Source: Alcaligenes faecalis (GTDB lineage Bacteria > Pseudomonadota > Gammaproteobacteria > Burkholderiales > Burkholderiaceae_B). From it: 64,000 nucleotides of DNA. Below the pieces are notes generated by a model, which saw nothing but the letters and a program-made list of their open reading frames with translations, had not been told where the DNA came from and searched no databases. The position numbers were made by a program, and so were the translations under genes. Of the stretch, positions 44,239-51,720 are shown in pieces. The stretch lies in the NCBI RefSeq assembly GCF_041521385.1, contig NZ_CP168006.1:868001-932000 (forward strand), read 5' to 3'. Within the stretch, counting starts at the first letter, position 1. Each line of letters starts with the position of its first letter.

Positions 44239-45393
44239 TTATGTCTCCAAAGTATCCAGCTTGGCAGTCCAGTCACCCAAGGAGTGGGTGACCAGATACG
44301 GGTCGGGCGAGACCGGGCGCGTTGCCTGGCGCACAATCACAAACTCGCCGTCGGCATTGATGCGTCCAATCCGTGGGTAAAGCCACGTATGGTGATTATT
44401 GGGATCGATCTTGATCCGCCCCTGAGGCGCATCCAGTTCACTGCCCAGCAAATAGGGCAGCAAATCCCCGATCGCATCACTGGCGGATTGCCGATACGCA
44501 TTGGCGAACAAATGCATCTGTGAATAGGCCGCTTCCCAGCACAGATTCGGGTGGCAGTCGGCCCCAAAACGCTTGCGCAAACTGGCCAGGCAACGCGCAT
44601 TGACCTCCGACTCGATGGATTGAAAATACGGTGCAGCGGTGAAATGCCCACAGGCAATATCGGCCCCCATCTGCGCGATCTCGGCCTCGGAGGTCGTCAG
44701 GCTGGCAATGGGCATGGTCTGCGGATTAAAGCCCGCATTGGCATAGGCTCGATACAGATTGGCGGTGGAGTCCCCCACCACGGTGGAGAAAATAAAGTCC
44801 GGCTGCTTCTGGCGTATGTCGTCCATGATCCGACTGTAATCGCCTTCGCTGGCGTCCAGAGGCAGATAGTGCTCGCCCAGCACTTGGCTATCAGGATGCT
44901 GCATGACCAGCTCGCGCATGATGCGGTTGGACTCGTAAGGATAGATATAGTCCGATCCAATCATGTAGACTCGCGCACCGAAATTGCTGGTCATGAAATG
45001 CGCCAGTTGCACACTGTTCTGATTCGGGGCGGCGCCGGTGTAAATCACATTGCCCGAAAACTCGAAGCCCTCGTACAAGGTGGGGTAAAACAGCAGCTTG
45101 TTCCACTTCTCCACAATCGGGATCACGGCCTTGCGGCTGCTGGACATATAGCAACCAAAGATCACATTGACGCGGTCCTGCACAATCAGCCGTTCGGCCT
45201 GTTGAGCATAGAGAGCGGGCCTGGACGCCGGGTCGTAGCACACCGCCACCAGCTCGCGCCCCAGCAGGCCACCGGCCTCGTTGATTTCCTCAATCGCCAG
45301 CTTGGTGCCCTGCCATTGCGACTGACCAATGGTAGAGGTCATGCCGGTTGCAGAATACAGAACGCCGACGCGTACGGGTTCGTTGTGAGCCAA
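44239..45393 (-). CDS. amiC: AmiC-like amide-binding negative regulator
   Basis: 384 residues from a TTG (45393) that follows CAGGAG and matches the start and length of Pseudomonas AmiC (385). It has the type I periplasmic-binding fold but no signal peptide, so it is cytoplasmic. Shared AmiC stretches are GCYMSSSRKAVIPIVEK, YPTLYEGFEFSGNVIYTGAAPNQNS, GSDYIYPYESN, STVVGDSTA and IASLTTSEAE. It senses a short amide and releases AmiR. No aliphatic amidase (amiE) is in this operon; the only amidase in the window is the one at 1773. Confidence 0.88.
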   Translation of the reverse strand: MAHNEPVRVGVLYSATGMTSTIGQSQWQGTKLAIEEINEAGGLLGRELVAVCYDPASRPALYAQQAERLIVQDRVNVIFGCYMSSSRKAVIPIVEKWNKLLFYPTLYEGFEFSGNVIYTGAAPNQNSVQLAHFMTSNFGARVYMIGSDYIYPYESNRIMRELVMQHPDSQVLGEHYLPLDASEGDYSRIMDDIRQKQPDFIFSTVVGDSTANLYRAYANAGFNPQTMPIASLTTSEAEIAQMGADIACGHFTAAPYFQSIESEVNARCLASLRKRFGADCHPNLCWEAAYSQMHLFANAYRQSASDAIGDLLPYLLGSELDAPQGRIKIDPNNHHTWLYPRIGRINADGEFVIVRQATRPVSPDPYLVTHSLGDWTAKLDTLET

Positions 45394-45526
45394 AGTCCAT
45401 CTCCTGTCTAGCATGGTAGGGGCGCAGGTCGACAAACCTGCCGGTAAACACGACGAGCGAGCATCAGCTTACTCCAAAAAGACAGGGTTACTCTGGCTCC
45501 CCACTACGCTTGCACGCCTATGAAAA

Positions 45527-46009
45527 CTACCAGGCATCCATCATGATCAGGGTGCCGGGCAACCAGCAGGTCAAGGCCCCGATCACGACGGTATACGCAG
45601 GCAAGATACGCAAGGACCGCCCCAGTCCCAAAGCCAGAAAAAACAGGAACCACAGGCTGGACCACAAAAGCCACATGGCGATCAAACGCGAATCGCTGGC
45701 AGACCCCGCAAAGGCCAGCGCACTGATGGCAACAAACAGGCAATACCAGCCAAAGCCCACTCCTTTCAAGCCATACCACTGCACCACGGCCAGATACAGA
45801 TAGGTGAAGGCAAACAGCAGCCCACCAGCAACGGCAAAGTAATCCGCCATTTGCTCACCGCGCTGCAGACCCAACAAATTGATGAACAGGGCCAACAGCC
45901 CCACCAGCAAGTTAAAGGGGGCCAGGTCCCGACTTTCGATACGTCCAGTCAAACCCACACCATTCACAATCAGCACAGCCCCAATAAAGAAAAGCGCAAC
46001 ACCCAACAT
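45527..46009 (-). CDS. amiS: AmiS/UreI-family amide or urea channel
   Basis: 160 residues with six predicted membrane helices and little else, the size of AmiS/UreI channels. Family stretches include PFNLLVGLLALFINLLGL and FTYLYLAVVQWYGLKGVGFGWYCLF. The ATG at 46009 follows GGAGG by eight bases. It is the first gene of amiS-amiC-amiR, preceded by an attenuator-type leader. It probably admits short amides or urea through the inner membrane. Confidence 0.88.
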   Translation of the reverse strand: MLGVALFFIGAVLIVNGVGLTGRIESRDLAPFNLLVGLLALFINLLGLQRGEQMADYFAVAGGLLFAFTYLYLAVVQWYGLKGVGFGWYCLFVAISALAFAGSASDSRLIAMWLLWSSLWFLFFLALGLGRSLRILPAYTVVIGALTCWLPGTLIMMDAW

Positions 46010-46170
46010 GGCATAAGCCTCCAAAACAAGGTGACGATCCCGGCCTGGCTGGCACCCGAAACATCTGGTGCTGCGTGAGCTCTGTATTTTTGCGATAGCG
46101 TATTGCTGCCAAGCATGGCCCCGAATAGTTTGTGACCTAATTACGAGGTCGGATTTCTTTCAGACAAACG

Positions 46171-46215
46171 AAAAGGCCCAGACCGGTTCAAGCACTGAAC
46201 CGGTCTGGGCCTTTT
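46171..46215 (-). terminator. Leader terminator (attenuator) before amiS
   Basis: Arms 46171-46190 and 46196-46215 form a perfect 20-bp stem with a five-base loop and T-runs on both sides. On the minus strand it lies about 160 bases before the amiS start, with no gene ending there. In Pseudomonas the amidase operon leader holds such a terminator, overcome by AmiR. Confidence 0.9.
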
Positions 46216-46248
46216 TGCCCGGCATCGGCGCTGGCAGCATTGGCAGCG
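46207..46248 (-). promoter_or_regulatory. ANTAR-like leader hairpins before amiS
   Basis: On the minus strand CGCTGCCAATGCTGCCAGCG (46248-46229) forms a stem with one C.C mismatch and hexaloop AATGCT, with A in position 1 and G in position 4. Eight bases later GGGC/GCCC with loop AAAAAG (46220-46207) overlaps the 5' arm of the terminator. The first hairpin differs in only two bases from that at 1474-1493, and the arrangement is the same. Confidence 0.6.
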
Positions 46249-46421
46249 GATGTCGTGTCTATTCGGAAATGTCGCAGCGATCTGAAATCGCGATCGGTGC
46301 AATTCTTACATAGCCAGGTCTGTCGTCTGTACTAGCGATTACCCTAGCGGCTGACGATTGACGTCCCAAATACATTTCATGCTAAAGTGCTCCATCGATT
46401 TAACGATCTGATTCTTATTTC

Positions 46422-46601
46422 ATGAACCGCCCCGCATCTTCTTTGCCAAGCACTCTGCCCCTGTCGCGGGCCGCGTCGCTGCGGGCGGGCTCTCCTCCAT
46501 CTGTCTTGCTGTTGACTGTCGTCGCCCCGGGCGTCGGCAATCAAGCCGCAGTCGTGTCCGGCGTCGTCGTCGACACACGCGTCTACAGCGTCTGCTCCTA
46601 A
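46422..46601 (+). CDS. Possible leader peptide rich in Val and Leu
   Basis: An open frame of 59 codons ending 80 bases before the DMT transporter. Its middle and end are unusually rich in branched-chain residues (SVLLLTVVAPGV, VVSGVVVDTRV). Most valine codons are GTC. It has no good ribosome-binding site and I see no terminator between it and the transporter, so control by attenuation is only a suggestion. Confidence 0.3.
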   Translation: MNRPASSLPSTLPLSRAASLRAGSPPSVLLLTVVAPGVGNQAAVVSGVVVDTRVYSVCS

Positions 46602-46681
46602 GACCTCTTTTCCTGCGCCATTGATGCGCTTGGAATGTCTTTGCAGACAAACCTAATTTATTTAGACAGATAAAGAACATC

Positions 46682-47542
46682 ATGACTTCTTCTTCTCGCG
46701 CCCAAGGGGGTGCTATTGCCCTGTTCGTGCTGCTTTGGGGCAGCGCGGGTATTTTCACGCGTATCGGTTTGGACCATGGCTCGGTGATGGCCATGCTGAT
46801 TCTGCGTTTTGCCATCGCCCTGCCTATGGTGATTATGCTGGGGCACTTCAATGGCGGCTGGCTACCGCCCAAAGGGCAACGTCTGTTACCGGCTATCAGC
46901 GGTTTGCTGATGATTGGGTTGTATTCCTTTTTCTATTTTGAAACCCTGGCTCAAGGAATCACTCCGGGTCTGCTGGCGACGATCCTGGGGGTACAGCCGA
47001 TTCTGACCTTGGCTTTGACCGAGCGGCGTTTTTCTTTGAGCCGTATAGCCGGTTTGGCACTGTCGTTGACCGGGCTGATTCTGGTGGTGTATCAAAGCCT
47101 GATTGTCAGCCGCTTGTCCGTAATGGGTCTGGTGTTTGCGATTGCTGCTTTGTTGAGCATCACCATCGGGACAATTGTTCAAAAGCGTCAACCTGTGGGG
47201 GCGTTGCAGGGGATGCCCTTGCAATACTCCTTGTCTCTGGGCTTGTTTACTCTGGTGTCCCTGGGGTTAGGACAGGAAATCCGCTGGGAGAACACGCTGG
47301 GCTTTTGGGGGCCTGTTATTTGGCTTGGCCTGGTGATTTCCGTGCTGGCCCAGTTATTGCTGTATCGCATGATTCGCAGCGGGAATCTGGTCAATGTCAC
47401 TAGCCTGTTTTATCTGGTTCCTGTGGTGACAGCCGGATTGGATTTCCTGGTTCTGGGGAATACCTTGGCGGCTCGCGCGGGGTTGGGACTGGTAGCTATC
47501 TTGGCTGGTCTGTGGCTGACATTACGGAAGAAAGCGGCGTAA
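46682..47542 (+). CDS. EamA/DMT-family transporter
   Basis: 286 residues with ten membrane helices in two EamA repeats (about 5-135 and 150-280); the second repeat includes WLGLVISVLAQLLLYRMI and SLFYLVPVVTAGLDF. Such exporters move amino acids or metabolites out of the cell. The start ATG has only weak Shine-Dalgarno pairing. A Val/Leu-rich short frame lies upstream. The gene ends in the region that holds repeat copies B and C. Confidence 0.88.
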   Translation: MTSSSRAQGGAIALFVLLWGSAGIFTRIGLDHGSVMAMLILRFAIALPMVIMLGHFNGGWLPPKGQRLLPAISGLLMIGLYSFFYFETLAQGITPGLLATILGVQPILTLALTERRFSLSRIAGLALSLTGLILVVYQSLIVSRLSVMGLVFAIAALLSITIGTIVQKRQPVGALQGMPLQYSLSLGLFTLVSLGLGQEIRWENTLGFWGPVIWLGLVISVLAQLLLYRMIRSGNLVNVTSLFYLVPVVTAGLDFLVLGNTLAARAGLGLVAILAGLWLTLRKKAA

Positions 47543-47618
47543 GTCTGCTTTTTGTAAGTGGGGTTTCATAGAGAGTGAAATCAGTCTTTGAATGATGAGA
47601 TCGGTCTCAGTGAAACCA

Positions 47619-47845
47619 CCACTTGGGGCCCTCTACAGGGATTGGGCTGAGCACTTGCCGGTGCTTCGCACCGGTGCCCTTGTCAGGAGATAGCTACGGG
47701 CGCATCCTGAACTCCCGGGGTGGTTCGTCCCCCGGACGAACCACAAGCGCCCCGGTCAAACAACAGGGTGCTTGCATCCCTACGCTATCTCCTGACCGCG
47801 GCAAGTACTCTGATCCGCCCAATCCCTGCAGAGGGCCCCAAGTGG
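47619..47845 (-). repeat. Long structured hairpin repeat, copy B
   Basis: A 227-bp copy, opposite in orientation to A, C and D. The 29-bp arms (47619-47647, 47817-47845) are inverted repeats with one mismatch. Read on the minus strand, the inner helices are AGGAGATAGC/GCTATCTCCT, GCACCCTG/CAGGATGC, CCGGGG/CCCCGG, apical GGTTCGTCC/GGACGAACC, and a side hairpin GGTGC-gaa-GCACC. These differ from the other copies in both strands of each helix. Linkers such as CGCTTGTGG and GACAAGGGCACC are unchanged. Confidence 0.9.
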
Positions 47846-48245
47846 TTCACAGTGATGCATATCCACGACTCAAGCCGGTTTGCTTCCAAGATCCAGGTGC
47901 TGCATAGACAGATCCAATGCCTGGATCTCCATTTTTAAGCAGCAACCCTCAAAGCCCCCTCTAAAAGCCCCTGGTTTACAAGTTCTCGCTACAGATTGAT
48001 GCCAATCATCAGTGTGTGAGTACTGCGAGCACGTTGATCATCAGTAATGTTTACTTTTGGGCTTTTTCAACTAGCCTCACTGCGCTCAACCGCAGTGCCT
48101 CTTCAATCCATCTCAACAACTTGGCCGACAACAAGCCGTAAGCCCACCAAGCGCCAAGCCAAGGAACACTAAAAAGCCCCCTGTCTCCTATACAACCAGC
48201 ACTTTCTCCCGCCACAAATCGGTTTTTTATATTTCTCCGTTGTGA
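47846..48245. other. Gene-free spacer between repeat copies B and C
   Basis: 400 bp without a credible gene. Short frames exist on the minus strand near 48050-48170, but they have no start signals and no motif I recognise. A degenerate gene remnant is possible but unsupported. Confidence 0.4.
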
Positions 48246-48478
48246 GCCGCTTGGGGGCCGGGTCCAGGGGGGTGGACGATTCAGACTGCTTGCCGCAGGC
48301 GATGTCTTGATACGGGAGGCAAGCACTCTGCTGTTTGAGCCCGACGCTTGTGGTTTGTCCGGGGGACAAACCACCGGGCGAGTTCAGAGTGCGCCCGTAT
48401 CAAGACATCGACAAGGGCACCGATGCGCAGCATCGGCAAGTAGTCAAGCCCACCCCCTGGACCCGGCCCCCAAGCGGC
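48246..48478 (+). repeat. Long structured hairpin repeat, copy C
   Basis: A 233-bp copy. The arms (48246-48275 and 48450-48478) pair over 29 bp with one bulged G. Inner helices are GACTGCTTGCC/GGCAAGTAGTC (one mismatch), ATGTCTTGATAC/GTATCAAGACAT, GCACTCTG/CAGAGTGC, GCCCG/CGGGC and the apical GGTTTGTCC/GGACAAACC, with side hairpin GATGC-gca-GCATC. It lies in the convergent region between the DMT and cytochrome genes, 400 bp from copy B and facing it. Confidence 0.92.
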
Positions 48479-48501
48479 GTCCCCACACCGAGACACCAAA
48501 C

Positions 48502-48548
48502 AAAAAAAACCGACATCTCCAACCCTGGGGTCGGGCGAGATATCGGTT
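48502..48548 (-). terminator. Terminator of the cbb3-type oxidase operon
   Basis: On the minus strand AACCGATATCTC and GAGATGTCGGTT pair with one mismatch and are followed by eight T-rich bases. It lies about 90 bases after the last cytochrome gene. Confidence 0.85.
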
Positions 48549-48634
48549 CAAAAGCCGGGGGCCTGTTCCCGGCGTACTACCGTTTCAACACGTGCTTCTA
48601 ATTATTAATTCCAGAAGAACCAGTCCCAACCGCC

Positions 48635-49225
48635 TCACTGCGCCGCAATCCAGTCCTGCAATTCCTTCTCCCCTTGCCAGGGTTGGCTTCGATCAGCACT
48701 AGCCGCCCGCGCCTCGGCCACAAACTCAGGAGTGACGGCATCCACCTCATTTCCCCACTCATGGCGAATAAAGCTCAACACAGCCGCCAGCTCCGCATCA
48801 CTGAACTGCTCCGCAAAAGCAGGCATCGCACCCTGATACTGCTGTCCTTTCACCGTGATAGGCCCGTTAATGCCATGCAGCACCAACTGAGCTAACACTT
48901 TGGGTTGGCCCTTCACCCATTCAGAGTCAGCCAAAGGCGGAAACACCCCCGGCAAACCTTGCCCGCTTGCCTGGTGGCACGCCACACAGGCATTGGCATA
49001 TAGCTGCTTGCCATCCGCAGACGCACTGCCAGGAGCGGGAGCCAACACAGCCAACGGTCGTTGATCCCCCAGGCGGGGAGAGCTATTCGGCTGAGCTGAC
49101 ACGATGTAATACACCGCCCAGGCCAACAAAGCCAAAATCACCAAAATCACTACGCGCGGAACCGGGTTGTACTGCTCGTGAGGATCGGCATTCTCGCTTT
49201 GACGACTTTGCACAGGGCGACTCAT
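48635..49225 (-). CDS. Membrane-anchored single-haem cytochrome c
   Basis: 196 residues: one N-terminal membrane anchor (VVILVILALLAWAVYYIV, about 24-41) and one class I cytochrome c domain with CVACH (about 80) and a distal Met in YQGAMPAF. It takes the place of CcoP but has only one haem site where CcoP has two. It overlaps the CcoO-like gene by four bases. It probably hands electrons to the oxidase. Confidence 0.88.
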   Translation of the reverse strand: MSRPVQSRQSENADPHEQYNPVPRVVILVILALLAWAVYYIVSAQPNSSPRLGDQRPLAVLAPAPGSASADGKQLYANACVACHQASGQGLPGVFPPLADSEWVKGQPKVLAQLVLHGINGPITVKGQQYQGAMPAFAEQFSDAELAAVLSFIRHEWGNEVDAVTPEFVAEARAASADRSQPWQGEKELQDWIAAQ

Positions 49226-49830
49226 TCCTCACCTCCCACTGCATCCGCACTCAAGATCGGATACACATGCTTGAGTGACTGCAAATACACCACCAGATCC
49301 AAAGCCTCCGGACGAGCCACCACCACTTTGCCTTCCGGTGCCACACCCGGTGGCAGACTCACGACGCGCTCATCAGGCTGCACCTGCTCCGGATTCTTGG
49401 CCTCAAACAAGAAGCGATAGGCAGGCATATTGCTGCCCGGCGAGTAAGCGCGCGGATCGTACAAGTGCCCCAAATGCCAATCCTGACTAGGCTGACGCAC
49501 ACCAATATTGAACAGATCCGGCCCGGTACGCATGGTGCCCAGCAAAGGTGGATCGTCGTAGTGATAATCCCCGGCGACCGAAGCACGCCCCCAGCCACGG
49601 CTGGCATCCGCCACACCCGCACCCGTGGTACTGGGCTGCTGCGTGTGGCAAGTAATGCAACCATTGCCTCGATACACCGCCCGCCCCCGTATTTCCTGGC
49701 TGGTATAGGGCGACAAGCCTTCCGGGGCAGGCTCGTCTTTCAACTGCAAAAAGGGCACCACAATCATGGCCGCCGTTGCCAAAGACAAGGTCACCATGGA
49801 CCCGATAATCAACTTCAGTTCGTTTTCCAT
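49222..49830 (-). CDS. CcoO-like cytochrome c oxidase subunit II
   Basis: 202 residues with an N-terminal membrane anchor (MVTLSLATAAMIVVPFLQL) and a single haem site CITCH (about 58). The family stretches YTSQEIRGRAVYRGNGCITCHTQ, GPDLFNIGVRQPSQDWHLGHLYDPR and SNMPAYRFLFE match CcoO of cbb3 oxidases. It starts four bases after the subunit I gene. It carries electrons to the haem-copper subunit. Confidence 0.9.
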   Translation of the reverse strand: MENELKLIIGSMVTLSLATAAMIVVPFLQLKDEPAPEGLSPYTSQEIRGRAVYRGNGCITCHTQQPSTTGAGVADASRGWGRASVAGDYHYDDPPLLGTMRTGPDLFNIGVRQPSQDWHLGHLYDPRAYSPGSNMPAYRFLFEAKNPEQVQPDERVVSLPPGVAPEGKVVVARPEALDLVVYLQSLKHVYPILSADAVGGEE

Positions 49831-49834
49831 GTCC

Positions 49835-51487
49835 TTAAACCTCCAGCCCAGCGGTACGGTGCATAGGAGCCGAGCGGGACTCAGTCACGGCAAACGCCCC
49901 CGACTTCACAATCATCAGCAACACGTGCAGGGCAAAGACCAGATGACCCAAAGTCATCATGGCACCACCAATGGAACGACCCTGCAGCCACGGCATGGTG
50001 ACCGCCACCGATTCCATAAAACCACGAGCCGGATCCAGCAAGGCCAAGCCTTGCAGCACACCACCAATGCTGAGCGTAATGATGTAGATGGCAAAACCAG
50101 CCACCACCAGCCAGAAGTGCCAGGAAATCAAGGCAGGACGGGGCCAGGCGGTGTTCAGAATGCGGGGCAAGGCAAAGTACACTCCGCCAAAGATCACCAT
50201 GGTCACAAAGCCGTACATCCCCAGATGAGCATGGGCCACCGTGAAGTGCGTAAAGTGAGTGATGGCGTTCAGCGAACGCAAGGCTTCAGCCGAACCTTGC
50301 AGGGACGCGACGGTGTACATCATGGCGCCAAAGACAATGAAACGCAGAACCGGCGAGTGACGCAACGCACTGAAATGGCCCTTCAGCGTCAAGTGCTGGT
50401 TAGCCGAGAAAGCCAGTACCGGAATCACCATCATCATGCTTTGAACGATGGACAAGGTAATCAGCCATTCAGGAATAGGGCCACCAATCAAGTGATGCGC
50501 GCCCACCTGCCCATAGAAAAACGCCAGCGTCCAGAACCCCAGCAGCGACAAGTTATAGGAGCGCACGGGCCGACCGATGACTTTGGGCAGGAAGTAGTAA
50601 ATGGCGGCAATCGACATGGGGGTATAGAACAAGCCCAATACGTTATGCCCGAACCACCAGTTCATGGTGGCTTGCTCCACCCCGAAGTGCACACCCGGAA
50701 CCTTAGCCACCAGATACAGAATGGGAAACCAAAACAGCGCCGCACCGATATACCAAACCGACACGTACAAGTGCTTGACCTTGCGTTGCGAGAGCATCAA
50801 GGCCAGCGGCATACCGATCATCATGCCGCCAAAGGCGAACAGCACCCCAATTTGCCAAGGGATTTCCAGCCACTCCAGGCCCGCGTTCAAGCCAATGGCC
50901 AAGGCCCCAATGCCGGCGACCAAAGCCGCGTTCCAGACCAGGCCACCCACCATCACCAAACGGCCTCCCAACAAGGGGGTTTGCAGCAAACGCGGCAACA
51001 TCCAGATGGTCAGGCCCAGCAAACCCATCGGGGCCCAACCATAGGCCACACCGTTCAGGTGAATCGTGCGCAGACGGCCAAAGCTCAACCAGGAAACGTC
51101 ACCCAGAAACTCGGGCCAGTGCAGTTTCAAGGAGCTGATCAGCCCCGCAAACGAGGCCACCACCAGCCAGACCACCGCACAGACAATCAACAAAAAAGCA
51201 GGCATGGAGCTGGAGCGGTCAGCCTGCTCACGCGCCGCCATTTCAAGCGCGCTGGTTTGCTGACCATGGTTCTCTGCAATATGGTCGGCCGCCGCCAGGC
51301 TGAGCGCCTGCCGTTGGGCATCACCAGCAGAAGGTTCTTCGGGCTGGCCGATTTCGCCCTTGTGAAAAATAGTGCGCGCACCACTGACGTCAGCGTCGAA
51401 CAGGCCCTTGCGCAAGGACCAGATAAAGGCAAAAAGCCCGGCAATCGACAGGATGAATGCGGCAAGCAAAAGCGCCGTCGGGTTCAT
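49835..51487 (-). CDS. cbb3-type oxidase subunit I with N-terminal CcoS-like segment
   Basis: 550 residues from an ATG after AGAGGAA. The first ~55 residues (one membrane helix, then WSLRKGLFDADVSGARTIF) look like the small assembly protein CcoS. From about residue 95 the CcoN-like core follows: haem ligand in TIHLNGVAYGW, copper site in WWFGHNVLG and GAHHLIGGPIPEW, and haem ligands in HFTHFTVAHAHLGMYGF. It reduces O2 at the inner membrane. Subunits CcoP and CcoQ are absent. Divergent from a MocR gene. Confidence 0.87.
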   Translation of the reverse strand: MNPTALLLAAFILSIAGLFAFIWSLRKGLFDADVSGARTIFHKGEIGQPEEPSAGDAQRQALSLAAADHIAENHGQQTSALEMAAREQADRSSSMPAFLLIVCAVVWLVVASFAGLISSLKLHWPEFLGDVSWLSFGRLRTIHLNGVAYGWAPMGLLGLTIWMLPRLLQTPLLGGRLVMVGGLVWNAALVAGIGALAIGLNAGLEWLEIPWQIGVLFAFGGMMIGMPLALMLSQRKVKHLYVSVWYIGAALFWFPILYLVAKVPGVHFGVEQATMNWWFGHNVLGLFYTPMSIAAIYYFLPKVIGRPVRSYNLSLLGFWTLAFFYGQVGAHHLIGGPIPEWLITLSIVQSMMMVIPVLAFSANQHLTLKGHFSALRHSPVLRFIVFGAMMYTVASLQGSAEALRSLNAITHFTHFTVAHAHLGMYGFVTMVIFGGVYFALPRILNTAWPRPALISWHFWLVVAGFAIYIITLSIGGVLQGLALLDPARGFMESVAVTMPWLQGRSIGGAMMTLGHLVFALHVLLMIVKSGAFAVTESRSAPMHRTAGLEV

Positions 51488-51720
51488 GGTATTCCTCTGA
51501 TTAGATAGGCCCGCCGCCCACAGGGGCACGGACAAAAACACCCGGCAAGGCTACCTGTCGGTACAGAGCATTCCAAGAATCAGTTAAGGCTTAAAAAACC
51601 CTATCAGTTGGCTGGAAAGCCGCGTCAACTGCGGCCTACTTGTGCCTGCCACCACACCCATCAGATAATAAAAAAACCACATTTATCAAAACTACCGTAT
51701 CAGATGGAGCACTGAGCAGC

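Noticed and set aside
47846..48245. Degenerate transposase or integrase between repeat copies B and C
   Set aside because: Short minus-strand frames show no recognisable catalytic motif.
49766..51508. 580-codon plus-strand open frame across the cbb3-type oxidase genes
   Set aside because: Its translation is Gln/His/Arg-rich low-complexity sequence typical of an antisense shadow; the minus-strand genes are certain.
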